Counted from the stretch's first letter, positions 1-9,005 are shown. The stretch: DNA of 53,446 nucleotides from Alphaproteobacteria bacterium RIFCSPHIGHO2_02_FULL_46_13 (GCA_001767915.1 MEMI01000047.1:1-53446), one strand, 5' to 3'. The notes: a model not told the origin generated them from the sequence alone. A program made the numbers and translations.

Positions 1-2
1 CA

Positions 3-62
3 TGGCCAGCAACGGTAGGAATTGCGCCAAGATTGTCTGCGGTTCTGCCTGAGTTTGTGTAA
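3..62 (+). CDS. Possible 3' end of a truncated gene
   Basis: One plus-strand frame is open from the left edge to a TAA at 60-62 and would give a 19-residue C-terminal tail (ending LPEFV). Nothing in it identifies a family, and another plus frame is also open for part of this stretch. It could be the end of a gene lying outside the window or simply noncoding sequence before the tRNA. This is a guess from the open frame only. Confidence 0.25.
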   Translation, partial: WPATVGIAPRLSAVLPEFV

Positions 63-74
63 GGGGTAAATAAA

Positions 75-164
75 TGGCGGGTGAGGTGAGATTCGAACTC
101 ACGGTAGGCTTGCACCTACGACAGTTTTCAAGACTGTAGCAATCAACCGCTCTGCCACTCACCC
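75..164 (-). tRNA. tRNA-Ser (anticodon UGA)
   Basis: Read on the minus strand the sequence folds as a class II tRNA. A 7-bp acceptor stem (GGGTGAG with CTCACCC) is followed by discriminator G and an encoded CCA at 75-77. The anticodon loop reads CTTGAAA, so the anticodon is TGA, decoding UCA. The long variable arm and the TTCGAAT T-loop are typical of tRNA-Ser. It stands alone, convergent with nothing obvious on its left and divergent from the ABC transporter on its right. Confidence 0.96.
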
Positions 165-274
165 GTTTAGGAATGGTCGGTCGAATTACAGAGGGTTCTA
201 CAGAATTTCTTGGCGTTCGTCTATAGTTTTTTATTATGGCTTGTCAGGGGCGAAAAACCTGCTTAATTTGGCGG

Positions 275-1255
275 ATGACCATCGCCGTAGACGTTAAGAA
301 TTTAAGAAAAACATTCAAAATCCGTAAAAAAGCGGGTTTTTGGAAAACTTTATTGTCCCCTGAATATACGGATGTCGAGGCCGTTAAGGGGTTATCATTT
401 ACCCTTCAGCGGGGGGAACGTGTGGCCTTTGTGGGGCCGAATGGGGCGGGAAAGTCCACCACCATCAAGATGTTATCGGGTATTTTGCACCCAAGCGCGG
501 GGGAGGTATCCATCAACGGGTTTACGCCGTGGATTGACCGTACCAAAATGGCCTATCAAATCGGGACGGTTTTCGGGCAGCGTTCACAACTTTGGTATCA
601 TTTGCCCGCCAAAGACACGTTCGAGCTTTTATCTTATGCCTATGAAATGGAGCGGGATGATTTTAAGAAACGTATGGTGACTTTGGTCGATGCGTTTGAT
701 GCGGGGGCACTGATTGAAAAACCTGTGCGCCAATTATCGCTCGGGGAGCGGATGCGCTGTGAAATTATTGCGAGCCTTCTTCATAAACCGTCTATTTTAT
801 TTCTGGATGAGCCGACGGTCGGGCTGGATGTTGTGTCAAAAGGCGTTATTCGTGATTTGGTAAAGCAAGCGTCCGAGCAAGACGGCACAACGGTTCTGCT
901 GACATCCCATGATACGGGCGATATGGAGCGGGTCTGCGACCGTGTGATTGTGATCGACCATGGGCAATTGGTAACTGACCAGCGCGTCAAGGATTTGCGG
1001 ACAGGGTATATCCACGAAAAAGTGATTACGTTGGCCATGACCGAAGTTGAAATTGATATGGCTTTGGATGGTGTGCGTCTGGTTGAAAAAATGCCGCATC
1101 ATTTGAAAATATCGGTTGATACATCCATCGTGTCGGTAGAGCATATTCTACAACTCGCGATGAACAAAACAAGTTTAGAAGACATCACCGTCGAAGACCC
1201 GCCGACCGAAGATATTATCAAGGCGATTTACAGCGGGGTTCAATCATCCAGATGA
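275..1255 (+). CDS. ABC-2 type exporter, ATP-binding protein
   Basis: Cytoplasmic ATPase that would power the two membrane proteins encoded directly downstream. Counting from an ATG at 236, Walker A (GPNGAGKST) is at residues 67-75, the ABC signature LSLGERMR at 167-174 and Walker B (ILFLDEPT) at 187-194, followed by the TSHD H-loop. I prefer the ATG at 275 because MTIAVDVKNLRKTF is a normal family N-terminus, while the 13 extra residues from 236 look unnatural; neither start has a clean ribosome site. The ATPase plus two dissimilar 260-residue permeases is the arrangement of the COG4586/COG4587/COG3694 exporters, some of which export viologens. The substrate here is unknown. It overlaps the first permease at ATGATGA. 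Confidence 0.93.
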   Translation: MTIAVDVKNLRKTFKIRKKAGFWKTLLSPEYTDVEAVKGLSFTLQRGERVAFVGPNGAGKSTTIKMLSGILHPSAGEVSINGFTPWIDRTKMAYQIGTVFGQRSQLWYHLPAKDTFELLSYAYEMERDDFKKRMVTLVDAFDAGALIEKPVRQLSLGERMRCEIIASLLHKPSILFLDEPTVGLDVVSKGVIRDLVKQASEQDGTTVLLTSHDTGDMERVCDRVIVIDHGQLVTDQRVKDLRTGYIHEKVITLAMTEVEIDMALDGVRLVEKMPHHLKISVDTSIVSVEHILQLAMNKTSLEDITVEDPPTEDIIKAIYSGVQSSR

Positions 1256-2034
1256 TGAAATATTTCCACTTCGCCCGCATGGCTTTTGCCGACTATAGCA
1301 ATAACAGACTGCGTATGACGACGCGGTTTGTCGTGTATATGATGTTGGCATGGGTGATGATTGGAATGTGGCGGGTGATCTATGCCACGGGTCATGGGCC
1401 TGTCGGCATATCGCTCCATGATATGGGGTGGTATAACGGCATTGTTCAGATGATGTTTTTTCTGTCGCCCCGTTTATTTGTGGTGATTGATGAAGATGTC
1501 AGGTCAGGCAATATTGCATATTTCCTCAATCGTCCAATTCCTTATTTATGGATGAGGTTGTCTGAGGGGATAGGGTCTCTTTGCGTTCATCTGATTGTTT
1601 TCTTTACACTGGGGATAGCTTTCTTATACCTCTATTTAGGAGGGTGGCCGAGTATTGGTGTGGTACCTGTGTTCGCCGCACTGATATTGCTCATTGGCGG
1701 TTCTGTTATTCATTTGTTGTTTCAGATTTGTTGTGGTCTTGGCACTTTTTGGACGGATGATGCAGCCTTTATTTATAATGGATATATGAAGATTATGTTG
1801 CTCTTGGGAGGGGTATATCTACCGATTAGTTTGTATCCGAGTTTTATGCCGACCAAATTGATTGAATTATTGCCGTTCTCATCAATGGTTGGGGCTCCGT
1901 CTGCTCTATTGATCGGTGTCGGAAATTTTTGGGAGATATTGGGGCTTCAAATAGTCTGGGGTGCTACGATTATGATGCTTCTTCATCGCTTTTACGTCGT
2001 GTGTTTGCGGAAGGTCGAAGTTCATGGGGGGTAA
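1252..2034 (+). CDS. ABC-2 type exporter, permease subunit 1
   Basis: A 260-residue polytopic membrane protein with about six hydrophobic segments, beginning near residue 26 and ending with one near 233-250. Its position between an ABC ATPase and a second permease, and its size, match the ABC2_membrane_6 (DUF990) permeases of three-gene exporters. The start overlaps the ATPase stop (ATGATGA), so translation is probably coupled; either of two adjacent ATGs (1252, 1255) could be used. Its 3' end overlaps the second permease by 11 bases. The transported substrate cannot be read from the sequence. Confidence 0.9.
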   Translation: MMKYFHFARMAFADYSNNRLRMTTRFVVYMMLAWVMIGMWRVIYATGHGPVGISLHDMGWYNGIVQMMFFLSPRLFVVIDEDVRSGNIAYFLNRPIPYLWMRLSEGIGSLCVHLIVFFTLGIAFLYLYLGGWPSIGVVPVFAALILLIGGSVIHLLFQICCGLGTFWTDDAAFIYNGYMKIMLLLGGVYLPISLYPSFMPTKLIELLPFSSMVGAPSALLIGVGNFWEILGLQIVWGATIMMLLHRFYVVCLRKVEVHGG

Positions 2035-2809
2035 TTTACGTTATCTATGGGCATTGTTATCCATTACTTTTAAATCCGTTTCATCCCAACGTGGAGCGAT
2101 ATTGTTACGCGGAATATTTGCGTTTATGAACCATCTGATTTATTTTCCCGTATGGTATGTGATGTTCAGTTTTACACCGTCCATTGGCGGATGGACGTTA
2201 CAGCACGCGTTTTTGGGGTATGGTATTTCAATTGCTTGTTGGGGGATTGTGGTGCTGACCATGTTTGGTCTTCGTACCTTACCGCAACAGATAGATAATG
2301 GGGAACTGGATAGTTATTTGACATTACCCAAGCCTGTTTTATTATCTGCGGCATTATCGTCATCGCGTAATTCGGGTCTTGGTGAATTGCTAGTGGGGAT
2401 TGGTTTTATAACATTTGCAGGATTTAAATATCACATTGATATGACCTTTATTCCGCTGATATTGGTGATGGGAAGTATTGTATTTGCCAGTGGGATTTTG
2501 TTTTTTGCGTCTTTCGGGTTTTGGTTAAGGCAATTTTATGCCTCTGCCGAAGAAATTTATTTTAATTTCAATCTGATGTCATCGCGCCCCGCACCTATTT
2601 TTACAGGTATATTTAAAATCATTACGCTGACCATTGTACCGATTGGTTTTATGACCCATATCCCGATTGAATTTATCATGACACACCAATTTAAATTTCT
2701 GGCATTTGCGATGGTGGGGACCGTGGCCTATGCTATCTTTGCCATCGCATTTTTTTATCACGGCTTAAAATATTACGAATCCGGTAATCGGTTCGGGGTG
2801 AGGGGGTAA
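2024..2809 (+). CDS. ABC-2 type exporter, permease subunit 2
   Basis: A second 261-residue membrane protein with about six transmembrane segments, starting after a GAAGG ribosome site inside the end of the first permease gene. With its partner it would form a heterodimeric export channel driven by the upstream ATPase. A cytoplasmic stretch around residues 85-110 (TLPQQIDNGELDSYLTLPKP) resembles the conserved loop of DUF990 permeases, where phrases like G.LD.YL..P recur. It is followed after three bases by the YdcF-like gene, so all four are probably one transcript. Confidence 0.9.
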   Translation: MGGNLRYLWALLSITFKSVSSQRGAILLRGIFAFMNHLIYFPVWYVMFSFTPSIGGWTLQHAFLGYGISIACWGIVVLTMFGLRTLPQQIDNGELDSYLTLPKPVLLSAALSSSRNSGLGELLVGIGFITFAGFKYHIDMTFIPLILVMGSIVFASGILFFASFGFWLRQFYASAEEIYFNFNLMSSRPAPIFTGIFKIITLTIVPIGFMTHIPIEFIMTHQFKFLAFAMVGTVAYAIFAIAFFYHGLKYYESGNRFGVRG

Positions 2810-2812
2810 ATC

Positions 2813-3628
2813 ATGTTTTTTATGCTGTCCAAATTATTCTGGGTGTTGTTTGCGCCAATGACATTTATATCATTTTTGATTGCCGGTGGATTTTTGGCGC
2901 GCCGTTATAAGGTGGGGCGCATTGCGATGGGGATGGGGATCTCTTTGCTTTTGCTGTGTGGTTTTTTTCCGATTGGAAATAATCTGCTGGTTTATCAGGA
3001 AAACCAATTTCCGCTTTTAAAAAATCTTCCACCGAAGGTGGATGGAATAATCGTGCTCGGCGGGTCAATTGAACTGGAGAGGTCGGTTGCTCGCGGGCAA
3101 GTACAGATGAATGAGCATGCCCCAAGAGTTACCGAAATGATGGCACTCGCCAAATTATATCCGAAGGCCAAAATTGTGTTTAGTGGTGGCAACGGGCGGT
3201 TTAAAGAAACCTCATCCAGTGAAGCAAAAGAAACGGATAAGATTCTGAAAAGTGTAGGGTTTGACACGTCGCGGATGGTGTATGAGGGAGAATCGCGTAA
3301 CACTTATGAGAATTTTATGTTTTCAAAGAAACTTGTTGATCCTAAACCAAATGAAATATGGCTTCTTGATACCTCTGCTTTTCATATGAAAAGGGCTGTG
3401 GGAATTTTTAGGTCGAATGGATGGGATGTTATTCCTTATCCTGCGGGGTATTTAACCGACGGAAACTATGAATTTGTCCCTAATTTTGATGTTCTTGGGA
3501 ATATGTATAAATTGCAGATTGCCGTGAAGGAAATGATAGGTATGATGGCCTATACCCTAACTGGAAAGATTAAATTGAATGAAGTCACTGATCCATTGCC
3601 TGTTTCTTCTGGGCCTGCTGGTCATTAA
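2813..3628 (+). CDS. YdcF/ElyC-like DUF218 membrane protein
   Basis: A 271-residue inner-membrane protein with two N-terminal hydrophobic segments (about residues 5-27 and 35-57) and a DUF218 domain beyond them. Family hallmarks seen are DGIIVLGG near residue 78, VFSGGNG near 122, the ESRNTYEN motif near 162 and TSAFHMKRA near 188. Relatives such as E. coli ElyC and YdcF act in or near envelope biogenesis, with ElyC linked to lipid-carrier metabolism; no enzymatic reaction can be assigned here. The gene starts three bases after the exporter and its last 50 bases overlap the start of the lytic transglycosylase gene, so the envelope genes are tightly packed. Confidence 0.88.
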   Translation: MFFMLSKLFWVLFAPMTFISFLIAGGFLARRYKVGRIAMGMGISLLLLCGFFPIGNNLLVYQENQFPLLKNLPPKVDGIIVLGGSIELERSVARGQVQMNEHAPRVTEMMALAKLYPKAKIVFSGGNGRFKETSSSEAKETDKILKSVGFDTSRMVYEGESRNTYENFMFSKKLVDPKPNEIWLLDTSAFHMKRAVGIFRSNGWDVIPYPAGYLTDGNYEFVPNFDVLGNMYKLQIAVKEMIGMMAYTLTGKIKLNEVTDPLPVSSGPAGH

Positions 3629-4592
3629 TATTCCTGCTAAGGCCAGTGATTTTCCGTCATGGGTCAAGCAATTCAGAAGCGAAGCCCTGCAACGCGGCGT
3701 GAGTGCAGAAACTTTCGACAGAGAGTTTAAAAATGTTGAGCCGAATGTGCGTGTGATTGAGCTTGACCAGAAGCAGCCCGAACGCGCCAAAGCGGGGTTT
3801 GCCGATTATCTGACGAAGGTGATCACCCAGTTGCGCATTGATAATGGACGTGCAGCTTATACAACCAATCAAACATTATTGCGCGAGGTTTCAAGTCAAT
3901 ATGGCGTTCCCGCTGAAATGATTGTGTCTCTTTGGGGATTAGAGACAAGTTACGGCAAGAATACAGGCGGGTTTGACCTGATTCAAGCCTTGGCAACCCT
4001 TGCATGGGAAGGGCGCCGTTCTGAATTTTTTAAAACAGAGCTGGTGAATGCGCTTCTTATTTTGCAAAACGGACACATTACCCGCGAAAATTTCAAAGGG
4101 TCATGGGCAGGCGCCATGGGGCAGAACCAATTTATGCCGTCTAGCTGGAACAGATATGCTGTTGATGCGAATGGCGACGGGCATAAAGATATTTGGACAA
4201 CCAAAGGGGATATTTTTGCCTCGACTGCTAATTACCTCAATAAAAACGGTTGGAATCCTCAATTCAAATGGGGCTGGCAAATTCATGGGAAAGATGGCCT
4301 TTATAAATTACAGCCAGAACATACCATGACCTATCAAGAATGGTTGAGTTATGGCGTGAAGTTTCAAGGGGCTTTGCCAAGTCTGCCCGCGACAACGCCT
4401 CTGAAATTAATTATTCCGGATGGAGGTAACGGTCGTTTTTATTTGGTGACTAAAAACTTTGACGTGATCAAATCATGGAACAGGTCAAACTATTTTGCTC
4501 TGACCGTTGGTTTGTTGTCTGACTTTGTAAGCAAAGGTCAATCAAACGCGATGGTGCGTGATACATCTGCTGATGCTAATTTTAATCAATGA
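3579..4592 (+). CDS. mltB: Lytic murein transglycosylase, MltB type
   Basis: Periplasmic enzyme that cleaves the MurNAc-GlcNAc bond of peptidoglycan with formation of 1,6-anhydroMurNAc. The 337-residue product has a signal peptide (residues 1-22, cleavage after AKA, no lipobox), then an SLT_2/MltB domain with the catalytic Glu122 in WGLETSYG and the substrate motif GAMGQNQFMPSSW near residue 185. DANGDGHKDIW follows, as usual in MltB. The start lies 50 bases inside the preceding ydcF-like gene, but the signal peptide beginning exactly there, and GGAAAG about 12 bases upstream, support it. The next genes, rlpA and the carboxypeptidase, also act on the wall. Confidence 0.93.
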   Translation: MKSLIHCLFLLGLLVINIPAKASDFPSWVKQFRSEALQRGVSAETFDREFKNVEPNVRVIELDQKQPERAKAGFADYLTKVITQLRIDNGRAAYTTNQTLLREVSSQYGVPAEMIVSLWGLETSYGKNTGGFDLIQALATLAWEGRRSEFFKTELVNALLILQNGHITRENFKGSWAGAMGQNQFMPSSWNRYAVDANGDGHKDIWTTKGDIFASTANYLNKNGWNPQFKWGWQIHGKDGLYKLQPEHTMTYQEWLSYGVKFQGALPSLPATTPLKLIIPDGGNGRFYLVTKNFDVIKSWNRSNYFALTVGLLSDFVSKGQSNAMVRDTSADANFNQ

Positions 4593-4599
4593 GAAAAAA

Positions 4600-5559
4600 A
4601 TGAAAAATCTTGTTTCTATACTCCTATTATGTGCTGTGACGTTGATGATGACGGCGTGTGCCGAAGTTGAGTTCGGTTCGGCAATGTATAAAAAATTCAA
4701 TCGGCCTCCTGAAAACACCTCAAAAGGTGTCCTAAAAGTGGGCAAGCCTTACACAGTGATGGGCAAAACATATTATCCTGCCGAGACATATGATTATGTC
4801 GAGACAGGGATTGCGTCTTGGTATGGCCCCGGTTTCCATGCCAATAAAACGGCCAGCGGCGAACGCTATGACCAGAATGAATTGACGGCGGCACACAGAA
4901 CATTGCAAATGCCATCATTGGTACGTGTGACCAACCTTGATAACGGGCGTTCTGTTGTCGTACGGGTGAATGACCGTGGGCCGTTTGCGCGTGGGCGAAT
5001 TCTGGATGTGTCTGCAAAGGCCGCTGAATTATTGGGAATGGTTAGAACCGGAACAGCCCGAGTTAAATTGGAATTATTGGCCGATGAAAGTCGCGCTTTG
5101 GCCAATGCCGCACGGAACGGAAAATCAACCAAGGGGGTTGAGGTTGCCTTTAATCAAACTGGGCAACTACCTGGGGGATACTATGTTGCTCCACAAGGCC
5201 CCGTTGCATCGGATGTGCAGTTGAGCGAGGCTGATCTTGTTCAAACAGCACAGAAAGATAGTGTCGCAGGACATTATAAAGGCGGAACATTCTATCCGAA
5301 CCCTGTCGTTCAACAAAGTCCGGTTTCTGCAACACAAATTTTTGTTCAGGCTGGGGCGTTCGGACAGATGGATAATGCGAATCGATTGGCACAAAAACTG
5401 GGCACAATCGCCAAGGCAAATGTTGAGCCCGTGCAGTATGCTGGAAAGACATTATATAAAGTTCGGTTAGGACCTCTTGACAGCGTCCGTGCAGCAGATA
5501 ATGTCCTTTCTAAAGTCCTTGCAAATGGTCAATCAGATGCAATCATCGTAGTTCAATAA
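4600..5559 (+). CDS. rlpA: RlpA-family septal lipoprotein with SPOR domain
   Basis: Outer-membrane lipoprotein of about 319 residues. In studied bacteria RlpA cleaves glycan strands lacking stem peptides and gathers at the septum through its SPOR domain. The N-terminus is a lipoprotein signal with lipobox MTAC (Cys20). A double-psi beta-barrel domain follows (GIASWYGPGFHANKTASGE about residues 75-95, VRVNDRGPF about 125-135), then a linker, then a C-terminal SPOR domain starting at IFVQAGAFG. An ATG 42 bases upstream is in frame, but the ATG at 4600 starts exactly at the lipoprotein signal. It lies eight bases after mltB and belongs to the same wall-remodelling group. Confidence 0.94.
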   Translation: MKNLVSILLLCAVTLMMTACAEVEFGSAMYKKFNRPPENTSKGVLKVGKPYTVMGKTYYPAETYDYVETGIASWYGPGFHANKTASGERYDQNELTAAHRTLQMPSLVRVTNLDNGRSVVVRVNDRGPFARGRILDVSAKAAELLGMVRTGTARVKLELLADESRALANAARNGKSTKGVEVAFNQTGQLPGGYYVAPQGPVASDVQLSEADLVQTAQKDSVAGHYKGGTFYPNPVVQQSPVSATQIFVQAGAFGQMDNANRLAQKLGTIAKANVEPVQYAGKTLYKVRLGPLDSVRAADNVLSKVLANGQSDAIIVVQ

Positions 5560-5583
5560 CCTTTTTTCGAAATGTATGAGTCC

Positions 5584-6744
5584 ATGAAAAATATACTATT
5601 TATCATCGTTGCTTTATTCCTCTCTGTACCGGTTGCTTTTGCGCAAGTGGCACAAAAGCCAGAGACAACCGCGAAACAAGCTATCATCCTCGATTTCGAA
5701 ACGGGTGAAGTTTTGTATGATAAGAATTCGGATGAAAAAATGCCGACCTCATCTATGTCAAAAGTTTTGACAACGATTGTGGCATACGATGCCATTCGTG
5801 AGGGGAAAATTAAATGGGAGGACGAACTTCCTGTTAGTCAACGGGCGTGGCAAGAGGGAGGGTCTGCATCTGGTGGATCAACCATGTTCCTCAACTTGAA
5901 CAGTACAGTTAAAGTATCTGATCTGATTAAAGGAATTGTTATTCAGTCAGGCAACGATGCTTGTATCGTTATAGCCGAAGGAATTGCTGGAACAGAAGAA
6001 AATTTTGCGGATTTAATGAATCGTAAGGCCAAAGAAATCGGCATGGATAATTCCCATTTTATGAATTCCAGCGGACTGCCTGATCCAAACCATTATTCAA
6101 CTGCCCGCGATTTGGCAAAAATGGCGGTTTATTTGATCAGAGAATATCCTGAGGATTATAAATTCTATTCCGAAAAGGAATTTGTTTATAACAATATCAA
6201 ACAAGGGAATCGTAATCCGTTACTTTATAAAACAATCGGCGCTGACGGCATTAAAACCGGACATACAGAGGTCGGCGGATACGGGATGATTGGTTCTGCG
6301 GTTGCTGCCGGACGCCGCATCGTCATGGTTATTAACGGAACAGAATCTATGCAGGCACGCGCGGATGAGGCCGAGAAATTGATGAAATGGGCGGAAGTAT
6401 CTTTCAAAAATATCGATCTGGTTAAGAAAGAGGCGGTTATCGGGAAAGCTCCTGTTGTTCTTGGTCTTGCCAGAGATGTGTCGATTGTCGCATCCAAAGA
6501 TTTGAAAGCAACTGTTTCTGCTTTTGATAAAGAGCCAGCAACAATGGTTGCCAATTACAAGGTGCCTTTGACAGCCCCTGTCAAGAAAGGCGACCCGATT
6601 GGTGAGTTGGTTGCAACTCTTGGCAACGGTACAAAACTCACCAGCCCATTGGTCGCGGGTGAGGATGTGGAAGAAGCATCATTCTTTAGCCGTTTATCTG
6701 AAAAATTTATGCTGATGGTTGTCGGAGCGCCGAAATATCAATAA
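5584..6744 (+). CDS. dacC: D-alanyl-D-alanine carboxypeptidase (PBP5/6 type)
   Basis: Peptidase S11 penicillin-binding protein that removes the terminal D-Ala from peptidoglycan pentapeptides in the periplasm. With the ATG at 5584 the protein has 386 residues, a signal peptide to about residue 20 (VAFA), the SxxK motif Ser57-Met-Ser-Lys60 holding the nucleophile, SGN at 122-124 and KTG at 224-226. A C-terminal PBP5_C beta domain (from about 275) and an amphipathic tail for membrane anchoring complete it. An ATG four codons earlier (5572) is possible; I chose 5584 because the signal peptide starts there. Its stop overlaps the tmk start by one base. Confidence 0.95.
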   Translation: MKNILFIIVALFLSVPVAFAQVAQKPETTAKQAIILDFETGEVLYDKNSDEKMPTSSMSKVLTTIVAYDAIREGKIKWEDELPVSQRAWQEGGSASGGSTMFLNLNSTVKVSDLIKGIVIQSGNDACIVIAEGIAGTEENFADLMNRKAKEIGMDNSHFMNSSGLPDPNHYSTARDLAKMAVYLIREYPEDYKFYSEKEFVYNNIKQGNRNPLLYKTIGADGIKTGHTEVGGYGMIGSAVAAGRRIVMVINGTESMQARADEAEKLMKWAEVSFKNIDLVKKEAVIGKAPVVLGLARDVSIVASKDLKATVSAFDKEPATMVANYKVPLTAPVKKGDPIGELVATLGNGTKLTSPLVAGEDVEEASFFSRLSEKFMLMVVGAPKYQ

Positions 6745-7385
6745 TGAAAGGCTTATTCATCACATTGGAAGGCGGGGAGGGTGCGGGTAAAAGCACTCAA
6801 TCCCGCCGTCTGAAATCCGCACTCGAGAGTGCGGGGCGTGATGTTGTCCTGACCCGCGAACCGGGCGGCACGCCTGAGGCCGAAAAAATTCGCGACCTGT
6901 TGGTGCAACGTGATGGCGGCAACTGGACGCCGATGGCGGAATGTTTGCTGTTTTTCGCGGCACGCCAGATGCATGTTGAAACGCTTATTAAACCAGCTAT
7001 TGCGGCGGGTAAGATTGTGATTTGCGACCGCTTCACCGATTCAACCATTGCATATCAAGGCTATGGTCATGGGTTTGATATTTCAACCATTCAACAGGTT
7101 GCCAAATTATCACTCGGTGATTTTAAACCTGATCTGACCTTTATTCTGGATTTGCCCGTTGCGGACGGTTTGGCGCGATCTTTAAAACAAAAAGATATGG
7201 CGGGCGGCAAAGAAAACACCGAAGACAGATTTAAAAAACTCAAAATCGATTTCCACGAAAAACTCCGCCAAGGGTTTTTGACAATTGCCAAACACGAACC
7301 CAGCCGTTGTGTGGTGGTCGATGCGGGCGGTTCGGCGGATGATGTTTATAACGTGATTTGGACGCGTATTCAAAATGCTCTTTGA
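6744..7385 (+). CDS. tmk: Thymidylate kinase
   Basis: Phosphorylates dTMP to dTDP, the committed step to dTTP. The 213-residue product has the P-loop GGEGAGKST at the N-terminus, the DRF motif (CDRFTDSTIAYQG near residue 95) that binds the nucleotide, and a lysine/arginine-bearing LID stretch near residues 145-165. Length is normal for the family. It begins inside the stop of the carboxypeptidase gene (TAATG) and overlaps holB by 11 bases; tmk-holB adjacency is conserved across many proteobacteria. Confidence 0.97.
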   Translation: MKGLFITLEGGEGAGKSTQSRRLKSALESAGRDVVLTREPGGTPEAEKIRDLLVQRDGGNWTPMAECLLFFAARQMHVETLIKPAIAAGKIVICDRFTDSTIAYQGYGHGFDISTIQQVAKLSLGDFKPDLTFILDLPVADGLARSLKQKDMAGGKENTEDRFKKLKIDFHEKLRQGFLTIAKHEPSRCVVVDAGGSADDVYNVIWTRIQNAL

Positions 7386-8490
7386 CGACCCCCAAGATGA
7401 TGACGATATGATGTTTGACGATCTGGATGCGTCAGATTTTGTTGATGCGCCATCTGGGCCTGAGGAAATTCCAGTACCTCGTTCAACAGCGAATTTGTTA
7501 GGGCATGTGGAGATTGAAAAACAATTGCTATCGATGCTGGCACATGGGCGTTTTCCGCACGGGCTTGTGTTCTCGGGCATGGAGGGTATCGGCAAGAGTG
7601 TGATGGCGTATCGTCTGGCGCGGTATTTGTTTTCCAAAGATGGCAAACAGGACGATACTTTCAGCATGTTTGGTGATGCGCCTGAACCTGCGACCTCCCT
7701 TTATATTTCCCCGACTGATCCGGTCTTTGCGCGTGTGGCCAGTGGTGGCAATGCGGATTTGTTGATGATCGAACGTCCGGTGGATGATAAAACAGGATTG
7801 ATGAAGGCCAGTGTGCCCGTTGATGAAATCCGCAAAATTGCACCGTTTATGCGCAAGACATCTTCGGCGGAAGATGGCTGGCGGATTGTGATTATTGATG
7901 ATGCGGATACTATGACGCGGTCATCTCAAAACTCGTTGCTTAAAATTCTTGAAGAGCCGCCTGAAAAATCATTGCTGATTTTAATCGCGCATCGTGCGGG
8001 GGCGTTGCTCCCGACCATTTATTCCCGTTGTGTGCATATTCCGTTTATGCCGCTTGGTGACGACCTGATCAAAAATGCAATTGCGGCACGTTGCGCCGCC
8101 GACCGTATTCCGATGATCCTAAGTATGGCAGAAGGATCATTAGGGGCGGCGATTGAATACAGTGATCCAGCCAATGCCGATTTAATTGCGCAAGCCATCG
8201 GATTGTTAAATGACGGACGGAAATTAAGCTGGGGTCAGATACAGATTTTTGCAGATTTCTTCGGCAATAAAGGCAATGACGATGCCCAACGCATTTTCCG
8301 CGAGACGATGTTGTGGGTGGCAAGTGGTTTGGTGAGAAATAAAATCGCTGGCTTTGATACGTTAAAGGCACATTCCGTTGCCAAGAAAATTAAAATCTAT
8401 GATGATCTAAGGGCGCATTTTGATAGATGTATGCTTGGGAATCTCGATAAAAGATTTTTGATTATCGGCGCTTATATGGCGTTTGAATAA
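7375..8490 (+). CDS. holB: DNA polymerase III subunit delta prime
   Basis: Clamp-loader subunit that, with tau/gamma and delta, loads the beta sliding clamp. The 371-residue protein carries an AAA+ module: GMEGIGKS in the P-loop position near residue 65, a DEIRK segment, VIIDDADTM in the Walker B position, LKILEEPPEKS after it, and YSRC as the SRC sensor motif. An acidic N-terminal stretch (DDPQDDDDMMFDD) precedes the usual start of homology, so a later Met is conceivable. It overlaps tmk and is closed by a strong terminator, so the gene that often follows (metG) is not here. Confidence 0.95.
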   Translation: MLFDDPQDDDDMMFDDLDASDFVDAPSGPEEIPVPRSTANLLGHVEIEKQLLSMLAHGRFPHGLVFSGMEGIGKSVMAYRLARYLFSKDGKQDDTFSMFGDAPEPATSLYISPTDPVFARVASGGNADLLMIERPVDDKTGLMKASVPVDEIRKIAPFMRKTSSAEDGWRIVIIDDADTMTRSSQNSLLKILEEPPEKSLLILIAHRAGALLPTIYSRCVHIPFMPLGDDLIKNAIAARCAADRIPMILSMAEGSLGAAIEYSDPANADLIAQAIGLLNDGRKLSWGQIQIFADFFGNKGNDDAQRIFRETMLWVASGLVRNKIAGFDTLKAHSVAKKIKIYDDLRAHFDRCMLGNLDKRFLIIGAYMAFE

Positions 8491-8493
8491 ATA

Positions 8494-8520
8494 AAAGCCC
8501 CCGCGTTGAACGGGGGCTTT
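8494..8520. terminator. Bidirectional rho-independent terminator
   Basis: A perfect 10-bp stem (aaagcccccg / cgggggcttt) around a 7-base loop lies just after holB. It has A/T runs on both sides, so it can end the plus-strand holB operon and also the converging minus-strand gene at 8551. Confidence 0.92.
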
Positions 8521-8550
8521 GTTCTGAACAAGTGAATTTACACAGTTTTA

Positions 8551-8892
8551 TTATGGGGTTGTTTTGCCTTTGCTTGCTTTAATAGCATCGCGGTTTTTCT
8601 GAAGAATTTCTTTTTTTGCGGCTCTTGCATCTTTATGTGCTTGAATGGTTGCTTCCTTGTTAGCTTTGTGTTGTTCAATTCTTGCTTCTTTTTTGGCAAC
8701 ATGCTCTTCGAGTTTGGCTTTCTTGTCGGCTGCATGCTGATCAATTGCGGCTTCTCTTTTGGCTTTCATCGCTTCCAATTTCTCATGGGCTGTTGCTGCC
8801 GTTGTAGGCACGCTATCCGCCATGGCTGGTACAGCCAGTGATAATCCCAAACCTGTGCAGACCAATAAGGTCAAAATTCTTTTATGTGTCAT
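8551..8892 (-). CDS. Exported Lys/Glu/Ala-rich coiled-coil protein
   Basis: A 113-residue protein with a clear signal peptide (hydrophobic residues 6-24, cleavage after AMA). The rest is almost entirely A, K, E, H and Q, and repeats short units of the form KKA.LEEH..KKEARIEQH..NKEATIQAH, which predicts one continuous helix or coiled coil. A good ribosome site (AAGGATAAAATC) precedes the ATG. I recognise no family. It may be a structural or metal/nucleic-acid-binding periplasmic protein, but nothing in the sequence decides this. Convergent with holB across a shared terminator. Confidence 0.85.
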   Translation of the reverse strand: MTHKRILTLLVCTGLGLSLAVPAMADSVPTTAATAHEKLEAMKAKREAAIDQHAADKKAKLEEHVAKKEARIEQHKANKEATIQAHKDARAAKKEILQKNRDAIKASKGKTTP

Positions 8893-9005
8893 GATTTTAT
8901 CCTTTTACATGGTTATAATGATTTAATTCTGAGTAATTTTTATTAAGTAACATGATTAAAACGTAGCCTATAGGATTCTCCCCCCTCATAAAAATCATAA
9001 AAATA

